A stretch of 64,000 nucleotides of DNA, from NCBI GenBank assembly GCA_032622095.1, contig CP136063.1, forward strand, positions 207,563,934-207,627,933, read 5' to 3'. Shown piece by piece: positions 47,880 through 59,037 of this stretch. This DNA is from Siphonodentalium dalli. Taxonomy: Eukaryota > Mollusca > Scaphopoda > Gadilida > Siphonodentaliidae. The notes beneath the pieces were generated by a model that worked only from the letters and a program-made list of their open reading frames with translations, had not been told where the DNA came from and ran no database searches. Every line of letters starts with the position of its first letter. The first letter of the stretch is position 1. The translations under genes were made by a program, and so were the position numbers.

Positions 47880-48900
47880 ACCAAACCAACACAGTCCATA
47901 GAACGGGCACTGCCAATTGCTAACCAGTGTCCCGAACCACCCAATACGCATCCCAATCGACCCAACTAGACTAGTGTCGCAAACCATCCAAATGGTGCTC
48001 AAACACGCCGTGATGAGTAATCCAAACCATCCAACGATTGACACCATATATCATCCAGAGAATGTCCCAAATCATGCACCGGTGTTCCAGACCTCACAAC
48101 GAGCATCTCAAATCATCAATTGAGAACCCCACACCATCCCATGTGTGTCCAATAAAACCAATCAATGAGTGTTCATACCAATCCAATGGCCGTCCCATGC
48201 AACATGACGATTGCCTCAAACCACCCGGACCAAAAATGTCTAAAAACAATCCGCCTGGTGTCTAAAACCACCCCATGCAGAATGTCCCACACCATCGAAA
48301 AATTGTCACAACTATTATACAAAATCATCCATCGGATATCTCGAACAACCCAGCGAGTGTCTCTTGGTTTGGATTTTAAACCCATTGGGTGGTTTGGAAC
48401 ACTCATTTGATGGTCTTAATCCTTGACCGTAGCTTCTTGACATTTGGCGAAAATCCTGTGCCATAGGGTGCATCGCATATATAAGGAAATGCATTGGCCT
48501 AACATTACTTACCTTGGCCTTGTGAGTCACATAATTCTCATAACATATGCAGGACTCCATATGGGAGACCCGCATACATGTATATGGGAGAATGCATGGC
48601 ACAGGATTATTAATGCTGTATCAGCACATCACCCGTCATGAAAGGGTTGAATACTCGGAGGAGGGTTTTGTACACTTGTTTAAATGTATTGAGATGCAAG
48701 TTAGTAGATGGTTTATGACACCATTTGGATGGATTGGGAACTCAATGGCTGGTTTGTTATACTAGTTGTATGGTTTGGGTCACTCGGTGGGTGGTTGTAA
48801 CACCCATTGCATGGTTTGAGACAACAGTTGAATTGGTTTGGACACTCGACTTGGATATGGAACACACGTGTGGTTGAATGTGACATAAATTTGTCAATTT
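47880..48900. repeat. ~35-bp minisatellite with internal flip, left arm
   Basis: From 47880 to 48360 loose units read TGTCCCAAACCATCCAATGA. From about 48357 they read in reverse (GGTGGTTTGGAACACTCATT) up to 48900, with a TAACCC MITE (48424-48648) at the flip. The right arm (56165-56900) has the GGTTTGG reading only. Open frames here are repeat read-through. Confidence 0.75.
48424..48648. mobile_element. TAACCCTTTCATGAC MITE, copy 2
   Basis: Interior matches copy 1 at 23046-23288 (TTACCTTGGCCTTGTGAG, GGCACAGGATTATTAATGCT, GTCATGAAAGGGTT at the right end). The left terminus is diverged. It sits where the minisatellite changes orientation. Confidence 0.7.
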
Positions 48901-48954
48901 ATTAAATTATTGGGCCATTTTATAAATTGAGACGACTTTTGGTGGTTTGAACCT

Positions 48955-50340
48955 ATTAGTCCGGGAACTAATAGGGGTACCCTTGCACCCCCCCCCCCCC
49001 CCTGGGACTTAACTTCACCTCCACTCGTTTTGTTCCTTATTATGTCCTTCAACTTTTAAGCAATGTTAACAAGAAAAAAAAATGGCCGTGTAGACTCCAG
49101 ACAAGATGGCGTCCATAATGGCCGCCGTTTTTCAGCCCAGACCTTAAGTCAGTTTTATGCAAATTATAGCGGGAAATCTTGTAAAATATATACAAATGTA
49201 TATATTTTCGTGAAGCTGAGACATAATGACACATTTTGGAGCCAAAATTGAAACTTACCATCCAAGATGGCCGCCAAAATGGCCACCGGAAGTTGCAAAT
49301 ATAACATTTTTTCACAAATATCTTCTAGATCAATTCGTGCTGTTTGGAACTGGTTGAGTAATGCAACTTGATTTTGTGTTTTGTATATTAACTGATCATT
49401 GAAGCAACGAAATATGCAATTATTGGGGTCCTAACCCCTTCCGATCCCTCAAAATTTCGATTTTACAGAATGCGGTATAAAATTTCACAAAAAATCACAA
49501 TTGGGATTCTAGTCATATTTCAACAAGAAATGAACAGAAGTTTGTAATGTAAGTGAGGCATATCATTAACTATTAATATTCCAAATCACTGGAGCCAAAA
49601 TTCTTACTTTGGCTCATAATGGCTGCCAATATGGCCGCCAAAATATGGAAAATGGTAAATATTACACCAGCGTGTCCTCCAATCGCTTACAAGTTGTGGT
49701 TGATGTATACAATTGGCTATTCTGCATTCTATACATTGAATACTAACATGTCTGATGCACCATGGTTAATTGTTACTATTATCACCCCTGACATCGTCAA
49801 AAATATTGGATTTTTCTCTCAAAAACTTGACATAAACATTGGCAAAAATTAACTTTTCAGGTTTGGAGCATTTTTCAGGTAAAATATAACTTTATTTGGA
49901 TTGAAAGGTGTTTATTGTTTTGGTCTATTTTAAATGTGTCACACTACAGTGTTTATAGACTGAATTGCTCAAGATGGCTTCCAAAATGGCAACCAAATTT
50001 GTAGAATGTTAATTTTTTACATATATCCCGAACATTCTCTGCATTATCCGAAAAGGTAGCATATTGTGACTCACTTGGTTATTATACATGTTAGTTAATT
50101 AACTGACAACTACATGTTCTATTCTGGTTGTCTCAGTTCCGTATGGAGCATGACAAATTCATTTTAAAGTATGCAATTTTGCTGAGAACCTCTTTTGTAA
50201 TTTTGGCCACATTTATTGAAAGGAAATGGGCAGAACTTTGATGCAGAACTGAGATGGATCACAATCTTTGGCTATTCTGGTCCATTATGATAAAAAAAAA
50301 TGTCAACATGATACAGTGTGGATGCCAAGATCATAGCCAT
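48955..50340 (+). repeat. long inverted-repeat arm of giant element, left
   Basis: Pairs with 54770-56165 over about 1.4 kb, judged mostly 85-95% identical by eye. Shared text includes GTCCGGGAACTAATAGGGGT-like start, a poly-C run (48991-49003; poly-G in the right arm), CAAGATGGCGTCCATAATGG, TCTAGATCAATTCGTGCTGT and GGGGTCCTAACCCCTTC. Open frames inside are conserved only as shadows of the repeat. Confidence 0.9.
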
Positions 50341-51671
50341 GGAGTTACTCTATGATCATATGTGAGGTGAATAGGTATACAGGGAGTTATTGTATGTCAT
50401 GACTGATGTGAGAAGGTATACAATGAGTGAATATATGGTTATTAGTGAGTTGTCCATGATAAAATGCATCTAGGTATACAGGGAGAGGTCATGGTAATGT
50501 GTGAGGTCAATCGGTATGCATGGAGTGACTCTATGGTGTATGATTGTGTATATTCAGTACGGGTGCAACCGGTGTACCTGTATGGTCATTGGTGTGGTGT
50601 ATGGATATAGCTACATGGTCATCTATGTGTTGATTATGTATATATGGAGTGACTGTAAGGTCATGGGTGGTATGTGCATGTGTTGTCTGTATGATCATGG
50701 ATGGTGTGTGTGGATAAATAGGGAGTGATTTTATGGTTACGGGTAATGTGTACAGGTATACATGGAATGACTGTACGGTCATTACTGAATATGAATACCT
50801 GGAGTAAGCTGGGTGTACATTATCGAGTGTGTGGGTATATAGGGAGTGCCCGTGTGGTAATGGTGGGATGTATATTTATATCTCTCGTGGGTGTATTATC
50901 ATTTGTGGGTGTATAAGGCTTAGCTGTATTATCATGGATGGCGTGTATGATTATGCAGTGAATTGCTGAATTGTCATGTGTGAGGTGTATATGCAAGTAT
51001 GGAGTGTTTGAGTGGTCGTGTGTGCGGGTTTATTGTATATCTGGAAGGGCTGAATGACCATTAGTGAGGTTTACATGTAAACCTGGATTGAATCTATAGT
51101 CTAGGATGAGCTGCATAATTATGTATATCGAGTGGTTATATGACTATATGTGTCAAATAGGTATACAAGTAGTGACTGTATGGTTAATTGTGAGATGAGA
51201 ACATGTAGGTATACAAGTAGTGACTGTATGGTCACAAATGTAAAGAACATATATACAGGGGTGACTAAATGGTCATGTGTCAGGCGTATGAGTATACCTG
51301 GTGCTCCTGTTTGGTGACTCGTGGTGGCGGTATGGTCATGTGTAGGTTATACCGGTATACACACGTGTTGCTTTATTGTCATGGGCGAGGGATATTAGTA
51401 TATAGCGAGTGGCTATATGGCCATGGATGAGGTGCACATGCATGCATGGAGTGACTATAGTGACATGGATGGGGTGTATTAGTGTATCTTGAGTGGCTAT
51501 TCGGCTATGGTGTGACAAATAGGGATACAGGGAGTGACATGGTCAATGTTGAGGCGAATATGTATACAAGGATTGACCATGATCATGTATGAATGTTTTG
51601 AATAGGTACACACGGGGTGACTATATGGCCATAGGTCAGATGAAGGAGTATACCAGGTGACATGGGTGAGG
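50340..51671 (+). repeat. ~45-bp minisatellite, left arm
   Basis: Loose units of GGTATACAGGGAGTGACTGT, ATGGTCATG(T/G)GTGAGGTG. Continues after the nested hAT element at 53672-54010 in the same orientation, then inverts at 54145-54790. Confidence 0.85.
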
Positions 51672-51679
51672 GTATGAGT
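51672..51679. repeat. target-site duplication GTATGAGT, left copy
   Basis: Exact match to 53664-53671 on the far side of the nested hAT element. Confidence 0.9.
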
Positions 51680-51995
51680 CAGGGTTGGGTCAATTACATT
51701 GAAATGTAATTAATTACAATTACATTGAAATATGGCAATTACAATTACATTGGAAATGCAATGTAATTAATTACAATTACATTGGTTCAATTAAAATATG
51801 GAAGTATAATTACTTTTGGTTAATGAAAATCGGGATTCGGGAAGAGCTTCAAGGAGGAAGTCATTTGTGTTTGATGAACTTTATTGATATACATAAAATA
51901 TAAAAGCAAATTAATGTAACACAGTGAAATAATGTAAACAAAACAATAAAACAACAACTACATGTAGAGCACAAATTGTTCATTTGATGTGGTGG

Positions 51996-52217
51996 TTACA
52001 CCGGACCATCATCATTCTTTCGAATTGCAGCTAGCAGGCTTAACCCAGGAAAGTTTGTACAATTAAGTCGCCAGTATGTGAGTGGACTGGTATCACTGGG
52101 CACGCACGGTTCCTGCAGATATTTCGTAACCTCATCGCTGTCGGTTGTGAGGATCGGTGTAGTTGGCACTTCATCCATGAAACTGAAGAAGGCGCTCATA
52201 TTGACCCTATGTTTCCG
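51996..52217 (-). CDS. exon 2: partial hAT C-terminal dimerisation domain
   Basis: 73 codons plus stop after a good acceptor (CATTTTTGTTTCAG|CGG at 52218-52231). Reads RKHRVNMSAFFSFMDEVP, then DEVTKYLQEPCVPSDTSPL and YWRLNCTNFPGLSLLA. The L..P......PL.YW......FP.LS.LA pattern is the start of the hATC region by which hAT transposases dimerise. The usual following PSER..S block is lost, replaced by AIRKNDDGPV and a stop. It joins exon 1 in phase 0, giving 122 residues in total. Confidence 0.75.
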   Translation of the reverse strand, partial: RKHRVNMSAFFSFMDEVPTTPILTTDSDEVTKYLQEPCVPSDTSPLTYWRLNCTNFPGLSLLAAIRKNDDGPV

Positions 52218-52791
52218 CTGAAACAAAAATGATTAACATTAAGATACATCATTATGTATAATTTGCCTACATACTAATAGCAGGGATCAAAACAATCAAG
52301 CCAGCTAGGGTTGTAAATCACACACAATGACATAATCAGGTTTATGAAGTAAAACAGGCCACCTGCCTAAGGCTGCCTTTGTTAGGGGATTAACACATTG
52401 ATAAAATACTGCAATGGAGTCATATAATTAGGACAGCAAGACAGATTAAGTGCACAAAACTGACCAGATATGGAGATGAATACAGATAAGCTCAAAACAA
52501 TTAGACTAAATGATGTTTTGTAATGAAGACAAAATGCATTTATTATTAATGTTATAAAACAATTATTGTTTTAAAATGAATGAATTACTTTTAAAGATAT
52601 ATTCCGGGAATGTTCAGAAACAACAATAATGTTTTTTTAGTTTTTTTTTAAATTCAATACATGTACTTGTATTAATTATGTACATATTGTCATAATGATA
52701 TACATATTATTGTAGGTGTATTAAAACATATACATATAATAATAACAATAACATATATAAATAATATAAAATAAAATTCAACATGACTTAC
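52218..52791 (-). other. intron of the BED-hATC mini-gene
   Basis: 574 bp, AT-rich, with AAG|GTAAGT donor and TTTTTGTTTCAG acceptor on the minus strand. The catalytic RNase H-like domain that should lie between BED and hATC is absent; no fragment of it was seen here. Confidence 0.7.
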
Positions 52792-52938
52792 CTTTAGATG
52801 TGTGATGAAATTTGAAGTTGCTTTTGCTGAACCCGAACTCAGTGTTGGACAATGTTTACATGTAGCTTTGAATTTGTCAGAAATATCATTGGGCAAGGTA
52901 AAATGTTGCCTAATGAATGAAAAACGTTGAGAAGGCAT
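52792..52938 (-). CDS. exon 1: BED-type zinc finger
   Basis: 49 codons from an ATG at 52938 (MPSQRFSFIRQHFTLPND...). The order aromatic block, KATCKHC, TSNFITHLK.SH is the C-x2-C...H-x3-5-H pattern of BED fingers, which bind DNA at hAT element ends. In the genomic reading the second histidine falls after the donor, so in the spliced form K is followed by RKH and the histidine there may serve instead. A frame-compatible codon upstream (TTG, 52962) is less likely as start. Confidence 0.75.
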
Positions 52939-53663
52939 CGCTAATGACTCTAATAGAGGCAAAGAGATAATGATTGTTTGACAGTCAGTGATGCAGTTAT
53001 ATACAAACTTGTAACAACAAATGATGAGACCATCTCATTATGGGGGGGGGGCTACATGAAAGAGTAATCACTGTATTCACTGAGCGGTCGTCATCTTTGA
53101 AGTATAGTATTGAGCTATGACAACAACCCAATATTCATGGTGACAGGTTACCACTAGTGATGCACTATCAAACATTGTTTATATTAATTCTATTGTGACC
53201 CACAATTTGTGAGTTGTTTTAAATCAAACCACAATTAGACTATCAAAACATTGTGTGACTTCTATAGTGAGAGGGTTTCATGACTCCATCTTTGAAGTTT
53301 TAATTTAGAACATGTATCGATGAAACTACTAACATAGAAGGAAAATATGAGGATAATGAACCCATGTGTATAACACTAGTCAAGTAAGTTAGTAACCAAG
53401 TGTTTTACCTGATACTATTAACATATCATACTCATGTCACATTTCAGATACAAAAGCTGATGTGTTAACTTGTTATATTGGTCTGTATTTTTGGAATGTA
53501 ATTGAAATGTAATTGAAATTACACCCCTTTTCTCAATGTAATTAATTACATTCAATTACATGTAATTGAAAACACCTTCAATTACAAATTACATCCAATT
53601 ACTTGGGAAAATGTAATTAATTACATTCAATTACAATTACAAATTACAATTACCCCAACCCTG

Positions 53664-53671
53664 GTATGAGT
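53664..53671. repeat. target-site duplication GTATGAGT, right copy
   Basis: See 51672-51679. Confidence 0.9.
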
Positions 53672-54014
53672 ATGAAGCGAGTGGCTATATGGCCATTGGT
53701 GAGGTGCATATGTATACCGGAATGACTGTATGGCCATTGTTGTGGTGTTAATGTAGATATTGATTGTCTATTTGACCATGCGTTTGGAGAATAGGTATAC
53801 AGGGGGTGACCTTATGACCAATGGTGAGATGAATGAGTATACAAGGAGTGACTATATGGTTATGGGTCATGTTTAGGAGTATAACCGGTGTGCCTGCATT
53901 GTGACGCATGGATGTACGGTCATCCGTGGTCATGGGTCAGGTGTACATGTATACAGTGGGTCACTATATTGTTATGTCTGTGGTGTTTATGTATATTTGT
54001 AATGACTGTGCTAA

Positions 54015-54144
54015 TGGGTGGCTATCGCTTTCCACGCTTAACGCCCCCCATCTACATAAACACCATCAAGATGGAGAACTCTCTGACATGACCTCTGTAT
54101 TGATTAAAATAGCCTTGAGTTATTGTAGAAAGCGATAGCCACCC
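54015..54144. mobile_element. 130-bp inverted-end insert at the symmetry centre
   Basis: GGGTGGCTATCGCTTTC at the left and its exact reverse complement at the right enclose about 96 bp. The ~45-bp minisatellite reads forward up to this insert and inverted after it, so it marks the turning point of the giant palindrome. Either a MITE landed there or it is a spacer from which the palindrome was built. No target duplication seen. Confidence 0.75.
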
Positions 54145-54790
54145 AAGATACACATGTACAACCCACCCATTACCCAAGTCACTCCATATGTACATAAACA
54201 CCACACAAATGGCAACATAGTAACCCACTTTATACACGTACACCTGATCATGCAGCCATACTTGGTTATACCCGTACATACCACAAATGACGATACAGCC
54301 ACGAGTCACCATGCATGAACACCAGGTATACACCTACACCCGACGCATGACCAAAAAGTCACTCTATGTATACATATTCACTACATTCACGATCATACAG
54401 TCACTCATTGTATACATATTCACCTCACCATGGACCATACAGCCACTACATGTATACCTATTCGCCATACACATGACCATAGAGTCAATCCAGGTATACA
54501 TATGCACAATACCAATGGTGAACCCTTCCAGATATACCAATACCCGCACATACGACCACTCATAAGTTCTATACTTGCCACTCATAAGTTATATACACGC
54601 CATCCATGACCATACATCTACTCCCCATACACTACCAATGATAACACATCCACAACATATATAAATATATGTCCCACCGTCACCAATAGGGGACTCCCTA
54701 TATACACACACATCATTCATGACAATACAATAACTCCCTGTGTACCTATTATCCTCATATATGGTGATAGAGTAACTCCATGGCTGCCAC
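54145..54790 (-). repeat. ~45-bp minisatellite, right arm (inverted)
   Basis: Units ATGACCATA.AGTCACTC.. and GTATACAT.TTCACCT mirror 50340-51671. Joins the long inverted arm at about 54770. Confidence 0.85.
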
Positions 54791-56165
54791 CTTGGCTTCA
54801 ACTCTGTATCCAGTTGACAAATTTGTATCATAGTGGGCCTGAATACCCACATATCATGATGGTTCATCTCAGTTCCGTCTCAAAGTTCTGCCCATTTCTT
54901 TTCAATAATATGGCCAGAATCACAAAAGAGTTTCCTTGAAAAAATCCATACTGCAACTTTAAAATTAATTTGTCATGCCCCATACGGAACTGGAACAAAT
55001 ATAATAGAACGTATTTGTCAGTTAATTAACTAATACGTAAAATAACCAAGTGAGTCACAATTTGCTATCTTTTTCGGATAACGCAGAGAATAATGTTCGG
55101 GATATGTTAACTTTTAACTTTTTACAAATTTGGTTGCCATTTTGGAAGCCATCTTGAGCATTTTAGTCTTTAAACACCACAGTGTGACACACTTAAGATA
55201 GACCAAAACAATAAACACCTTTGATACCAAAGATAGTGGCATTTTACTTGAACAAATGGTCGAACCCTGAAAAGTGAATTTTTGCCAATATTTTTGTCAA
55301 GTTTGTGACAGAAAAATCCCATATTTCTGGTGATGTCAGTGGTGACAATAGTAAAAATGATTCATGGTGTATTAGACATGTTAGTATGCAATGTATAGAA
55401 TACAGATTAGCCAATTGTATACATCAACCACAACTTATAAGCGATTGCAGGACACCCTGGGGCAATATTTACCATTTTCCATATTTTGGCGGCCATTTTC
55501 GCAGCTATTTTGAGCCAAGGCAAGATTTTTGGTTCCAGAGAGTTGGAATATTCATTGGTAATAATATGCCTGACTTACATTACAATGTTCTTTTCATTTC
55601 TTGTTGAAATATGACTAGAATCCCAATTGTGATTTTTTGTAAAATGTTGTACCGCGTTCTGTAAAATCGAATTTTTGAGGGATCAGAAGGGGTTAGGACC
55701 CCAATAGTTGCACATTTAATTGCTCCAATGATCAGTTAATATACAAAATACTAAATAAAGTCGTATTACTCAACCAGTTCCAAACAGCATGAATTGATCT
55801 AGAAGATATTTGTGAAAAAATGTCATATTTTCAACTTCCGGCGGCCATTGTGGCGGCCATCATAGATAGTGAGTTTCAATTTTGGCCCAAAAAAGTGTCA
55901 TTATGTCTTAGCTTCACGAAAATATATACATTTGTATACATTTTACAAGATTTTCCCGCTATAATTTGCATAAAACTGACTTAGGGTCTGGGCTGAAAAA
56001 CGGCGGCCATGATGGACGCCATCTTGTCTGGAGTCTACACGGCCACTTATTTTTCTTGTTAACATTGCTTAAAAGTTGAAGGACATAATAAGGAACAATA
56101 CGAGTGGGGTGAAGTTAAGTCCCAGGGGGGGGGGTGCAAGGGTACCCCTATTAGCTCCCGGACTA
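54770..56165 (-). repeat. long inverted-repeat arm of giant element, right
   Basis: Reverse complement of 48955-50340. Includes GGCGGCCAT blocks, GGTTAGGACCCCAATAGTTG and a poly-G run (56128-56137). Confidence 0.9.
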
Positions 56166-56900
56166 TATTTGGTTAGGAACACCAGTTGCATTGTTTGGGG
56201 CACTACTAGTACCATGTACTGTGATTTGGAACAACAGTTGCAGGGTTGCGACACTAATCGGGTGAATGAGACACTCCTTGGATGGCCTGTGATACCCATT
56301 GTGTGGGTTAGGGTACCAGATGCATGGTTTGGAGGACTCTCTGTGCTGGTCGGGAATCAGGTGCATATCGTACAGGGCACTACTTAATTGTTTGTGCCAC
56401 CCGTTAGAAAGTTTGAGACCAATTGGGTGGTTTTGGACACTAGATGTGCATATGGGACACACGAATGGTGGAATGAGACACTCATTTGTCGACTGGTTCA
56501 CTGATTGGGCCGTGGAATGGATTGAGACGACAGTTGGTGGATTGGGACACCCGTTGTATGACATAGAACTCTCTTCGGATGGCCTGGGACAAAATATATG
56601 GTGCATATTGGACACTCTTTTCCTTTCGAACATTCGCTGGATTGTTTGGGACACTCATTTGGTGGTTTGGGGCATTCATTGGATGGATTGGCCCGCTCAT
56701 TGTATGATTTGGATCACACGTTGGATGGTTAGGGACACTCATTTTTTGTAGTTTGGGACAAAACCTGTGTAGTTTGGAACGTTCGTTGAATTGTTTGGAG
56801 CACTACCATGCGCTGTGGTTTGGAACAATCGTTGCAGGGCTACGACAATACTCGTGGTAATTTAGATGGCATGTGATACTCATTGTGTAAAGCACTTCAA
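56165..56900 (+). repeat. ~35-bp minisatellite, right arm
   Basis: Loose units TGGTTTGGGACACTCATTGG. Long open frames on both strands here (150 and 163 codons) are by-products of the repeat: their translations are strings of similar short blocks (SVPNHPT, NAPNHQM). Confidence 0.8.
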
Positions 56901-57495
56901 CTGTTGACTTCCGATTGCCATTTTCGTCATAATTTTTGAAAACTCGCGTTTTGACTTACTGTTATCGTATTAGGATTGGACATCATGTATGGTGGCGCAA
57001 CTGGCACTCACGGTGAAAGTTACTGTAAAATGCTCTTTTTGTTACTTTCGGTTGCCATTTTGTCCTCCATTTTGGACTTTTGTTTTCAGTCAAATTATGC
57101 AGGCAATGACAGGCATATGGCATGGAATCAAGATCAATAGGTTTTTGCTGAACATGTATGTAGTGAGTGGGGTATACTCCCGGAAATCGCCGCTATGTTG
57201 CCCGGAACATACACTGTCACCTTTTAACGTCTAAATAGTTTGAGTAGACATCCTTACGAAAAATGAATGAAGTTTAATCCTGGGGGTGTGCACGTTTGAT
57301 CGACCTGGTTCCCGGACTAAAATTTCAATTTTCTTTTTCTTACATGTTTTACTACTTTTTTTTATAATAAAAAATAACGAATTTTCCTCCCTGAAACGCG
57401 TGGAACGTTTGTGGTCAGTAGATTTGTATATTTATACAAATTTTTCCAGGTTCACCTTAAAATTGTGCTTTGTATTCGACAGTATGTGAAAATAA
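56901..57495. other. unpaired stretch of right arm
   Basis: No partner in the left arm and no gene supported. Contains CCATTTTGTCCTCCATTTTG and T-rich runs. Confidence 0.45.
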
Positions 57496-57499
57496 TTTT

Positions 57500-57930
57500 T
57501 TTTTTTTTTGGGTACATTCAGAAACCCCTTCTGAAATGAAAACGCCAGGAAATTTCATTTCAGAAATTGTGTATCATCGATCATTGATGATTATGGCACT
57601 ATTAATATAAAAATCAGCTTTGTACTCAAAAATGCAAATAGAAGTGATTTTTGGGGTTTTATGGGTACGATCAGAAACCCCCTTCTGAAATGAAAATGCC
57701 AAGAAATTTCGTTTCAGAAATTGTGTATTATTGGTCAGTGATTGCTGGAGTACTAATAATATAACAAATCAGCTTTGTACTCAAAAGTGAAAATAGTCAT
57801 TTTTTGAGTTTGTGTGGGGCCAGGAATGCGGAACTTAAGAAATCGGATTTCTTCAAACGTTCCTGGGGTGGAACAAATCTGGGACATCAAATCTTTCGTA
57901 CGCAATTTTGCAAATAGAACCCAGCAGGCT
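57500..57930 (-). repeat. ~170-bp satellite, right arm, ~2 units
   Basis: Reverse of 45150-45645. CTGAAATGAAAA.GCCA.GAA and ATTGTGTAT.AT occur twice, then GAACGTTTGAAG-like and CGTACG(C)AATTTTG flanks matching 45180-45240 inverted. Confidence 0.8.
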
Positions 57931-58179
57931 CTCGGACAATTACAGCTATATAATTGTTGTAGTCCGATACCAATGGTAGTTATAGTTATCTGATAAACTG
58001 TTCACACCACAATAGATCAAACACCAACATGCACGTTTATTCTGAATGACATACATTCAAAATTACCTATGTTGGCTAACTTGGCAACCTTGTGCTTCAA
58101 TTTTTGTGAGTTCATATCATTTGCATATGTTATCTAGACGCAAAAAAAACGAGACTACACCAAAGTAACACCGATTCGA

Positions 58180-58273
58180 ACATATCCGAATCAGCAGACC
58201 GATTCGGTGTCGATCTCGAATCGGGTGCCCGATATCGACATCGAATCGAATCTCGAATATTCGCAGGTCCCTA
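58180..58273 (-). repeat. right end of giant element, ATCGAATC motifs
   Basis: GATATCGACATCGAATCGAA, TCTCGAATATTCGCAGGTCC and CTA at the border. Reverse complement begins TAGGGACCTGCGAAT. Confidence 0.8.
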
Positions 58274-58281
58274 AATCATAA
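58274..58281. repeat. target-site duplication AATCATAA, right copy
   Basis: See 44686-44693. Confidence 0.85.
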
Positions 58282-59037
58282 AAAAAAAAATTATGATAGC
58301 CCTTAAAATGGTGAACCCCATATTTGAGCCCGTGCAGTGAAAACATATTTCAGCTTTTCCTGATTCATGTCCAGATACAGGAGAGTCCAGATATGTCCCA
58401 ATATCCATATTGCATGCCAGAATCTAAGATATAGGCACATACCCATTTTTTATGATGGGCCCTTAAAATGGTGAACCCCAAATTTGAGTCCGTGGTGTGA
58501 AAACCTATGTCAACTATACCCGAGTCATGTCCAGATGCAGGACGGTCCAGATATGTCCCAATATCCATATTTTATTACATAATCCAAAGATATAGGCCAT
58601 TAGAATTTTCTATAATGGGCCCTTAAAATGGTAAACCCCAAATTTGAGCCGTTTAAACCTGAGTCATGTCCAGATGCAGGATGATCCAGATATGTCCCGA
58701 TATCCATATTATATGCCAGAATCCAACGATATAGTCACATACCAATCTTTTATGATGGACCCTTAAAATTGTGAATCCCAAAGTTGAGCTTGTGCAGTGA
58801 AAACATATGCCAAATCTATGTCAACTATGCCCGAGTCATGTCCAGATGCAGGATGGTCCAGATGTGACCCAATATTCATATTATATCCCAGAATCCAAAG
58901 ATATAGGCACATAACAATTTTCTATGATGGGCCCTTAAAATGGTGAACCCCAAATTTGAGCCTGTGCAGGTGTAACCTAAGTAAACTATTCTCCCGATAT
59001 TCAAATTAGATGGCAGAACCCCAAATTTGAGCCAGTG
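58282..59037 (+). repeat. ~163-bp satellite, forward array, middle part
   Basis: Five units in the same orientation as 43401-44693, as expected if the giant element split one array. Interrupted at 59037 by the next element. Confidence 0.95.

Larger units (their letters stand above)
51680..53663 (-). mobile_element. nested hAT element, CAGGGTTGGG ends
   Basis: 1,984 bp with inverted ends CAGGGTTGGG followed on both sides by ATTACAATTACATT-rich subterminal repeats, and a perfect 8-bp duplication GTATGAGT. These ends are typical of animal hAT elements. It encodes, on the minus strand, a two-exon gene (52938 to 51996) with a BED finger and a partial hAT dimerisation domain but no catalytic core. 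It sits in the ~45-bp minisatellite of the giant element's left arm. Confidence 0.9.
44694..58273. mobile_element. giant hAT-type foldback element armed with minisatellites
   Basis: 13,580 bp bounded by a perfect 8-bp duplication. The ends are TAGGGGTCTGCGAAT at left and, reverse complemented, TAGGGACCTGCGAAT at right, each followed by ATCGAATC-rich subterminal sequence. Moving inward, both arms carry the same modules in inverted orientation: a ~170-bp satellite (45235-45610 / 57500-57870), a ~35-bp minisatellite (47880-48360 / 56165-56900), a block of AAGATGGC text (48955-50340 / 54770-56165), and a ~45-bp minisatellite (50340-51671 / 54145-54790). The left arm is longer because of a unique stretch (45650-47870) and a nested hAT element (51680-53663). 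The element's own transposase is not seen. An 8-bp duplication and TAGGG ends fit hAT. An element of this size made mostly of inverted minisatellite arms is not one I recognise. Confidence 0.75.

Noticed and set aside
50501-51518. Several open frames in the ~45-bp minisatellite
   Set aside because: Period-dependent read-through of tandem units in both orientations; no conserved protein.
56163-56751. Long overlapping open frames of 163 and 150 codons on opposite strands
   Set aside because: They lie wholly in the ~35-bp minisatellite; the translations are serial variants of one short block, and neither shows a domain.
44694-58273. Giant element as a Maverick/Polinton or endogenous virus
   Set aside because: No polymerase, integrase, ATPase or capsid frame in 13.6 kb, and the 8-bp duplication does not fit the 6-bp duplications of Polintons.
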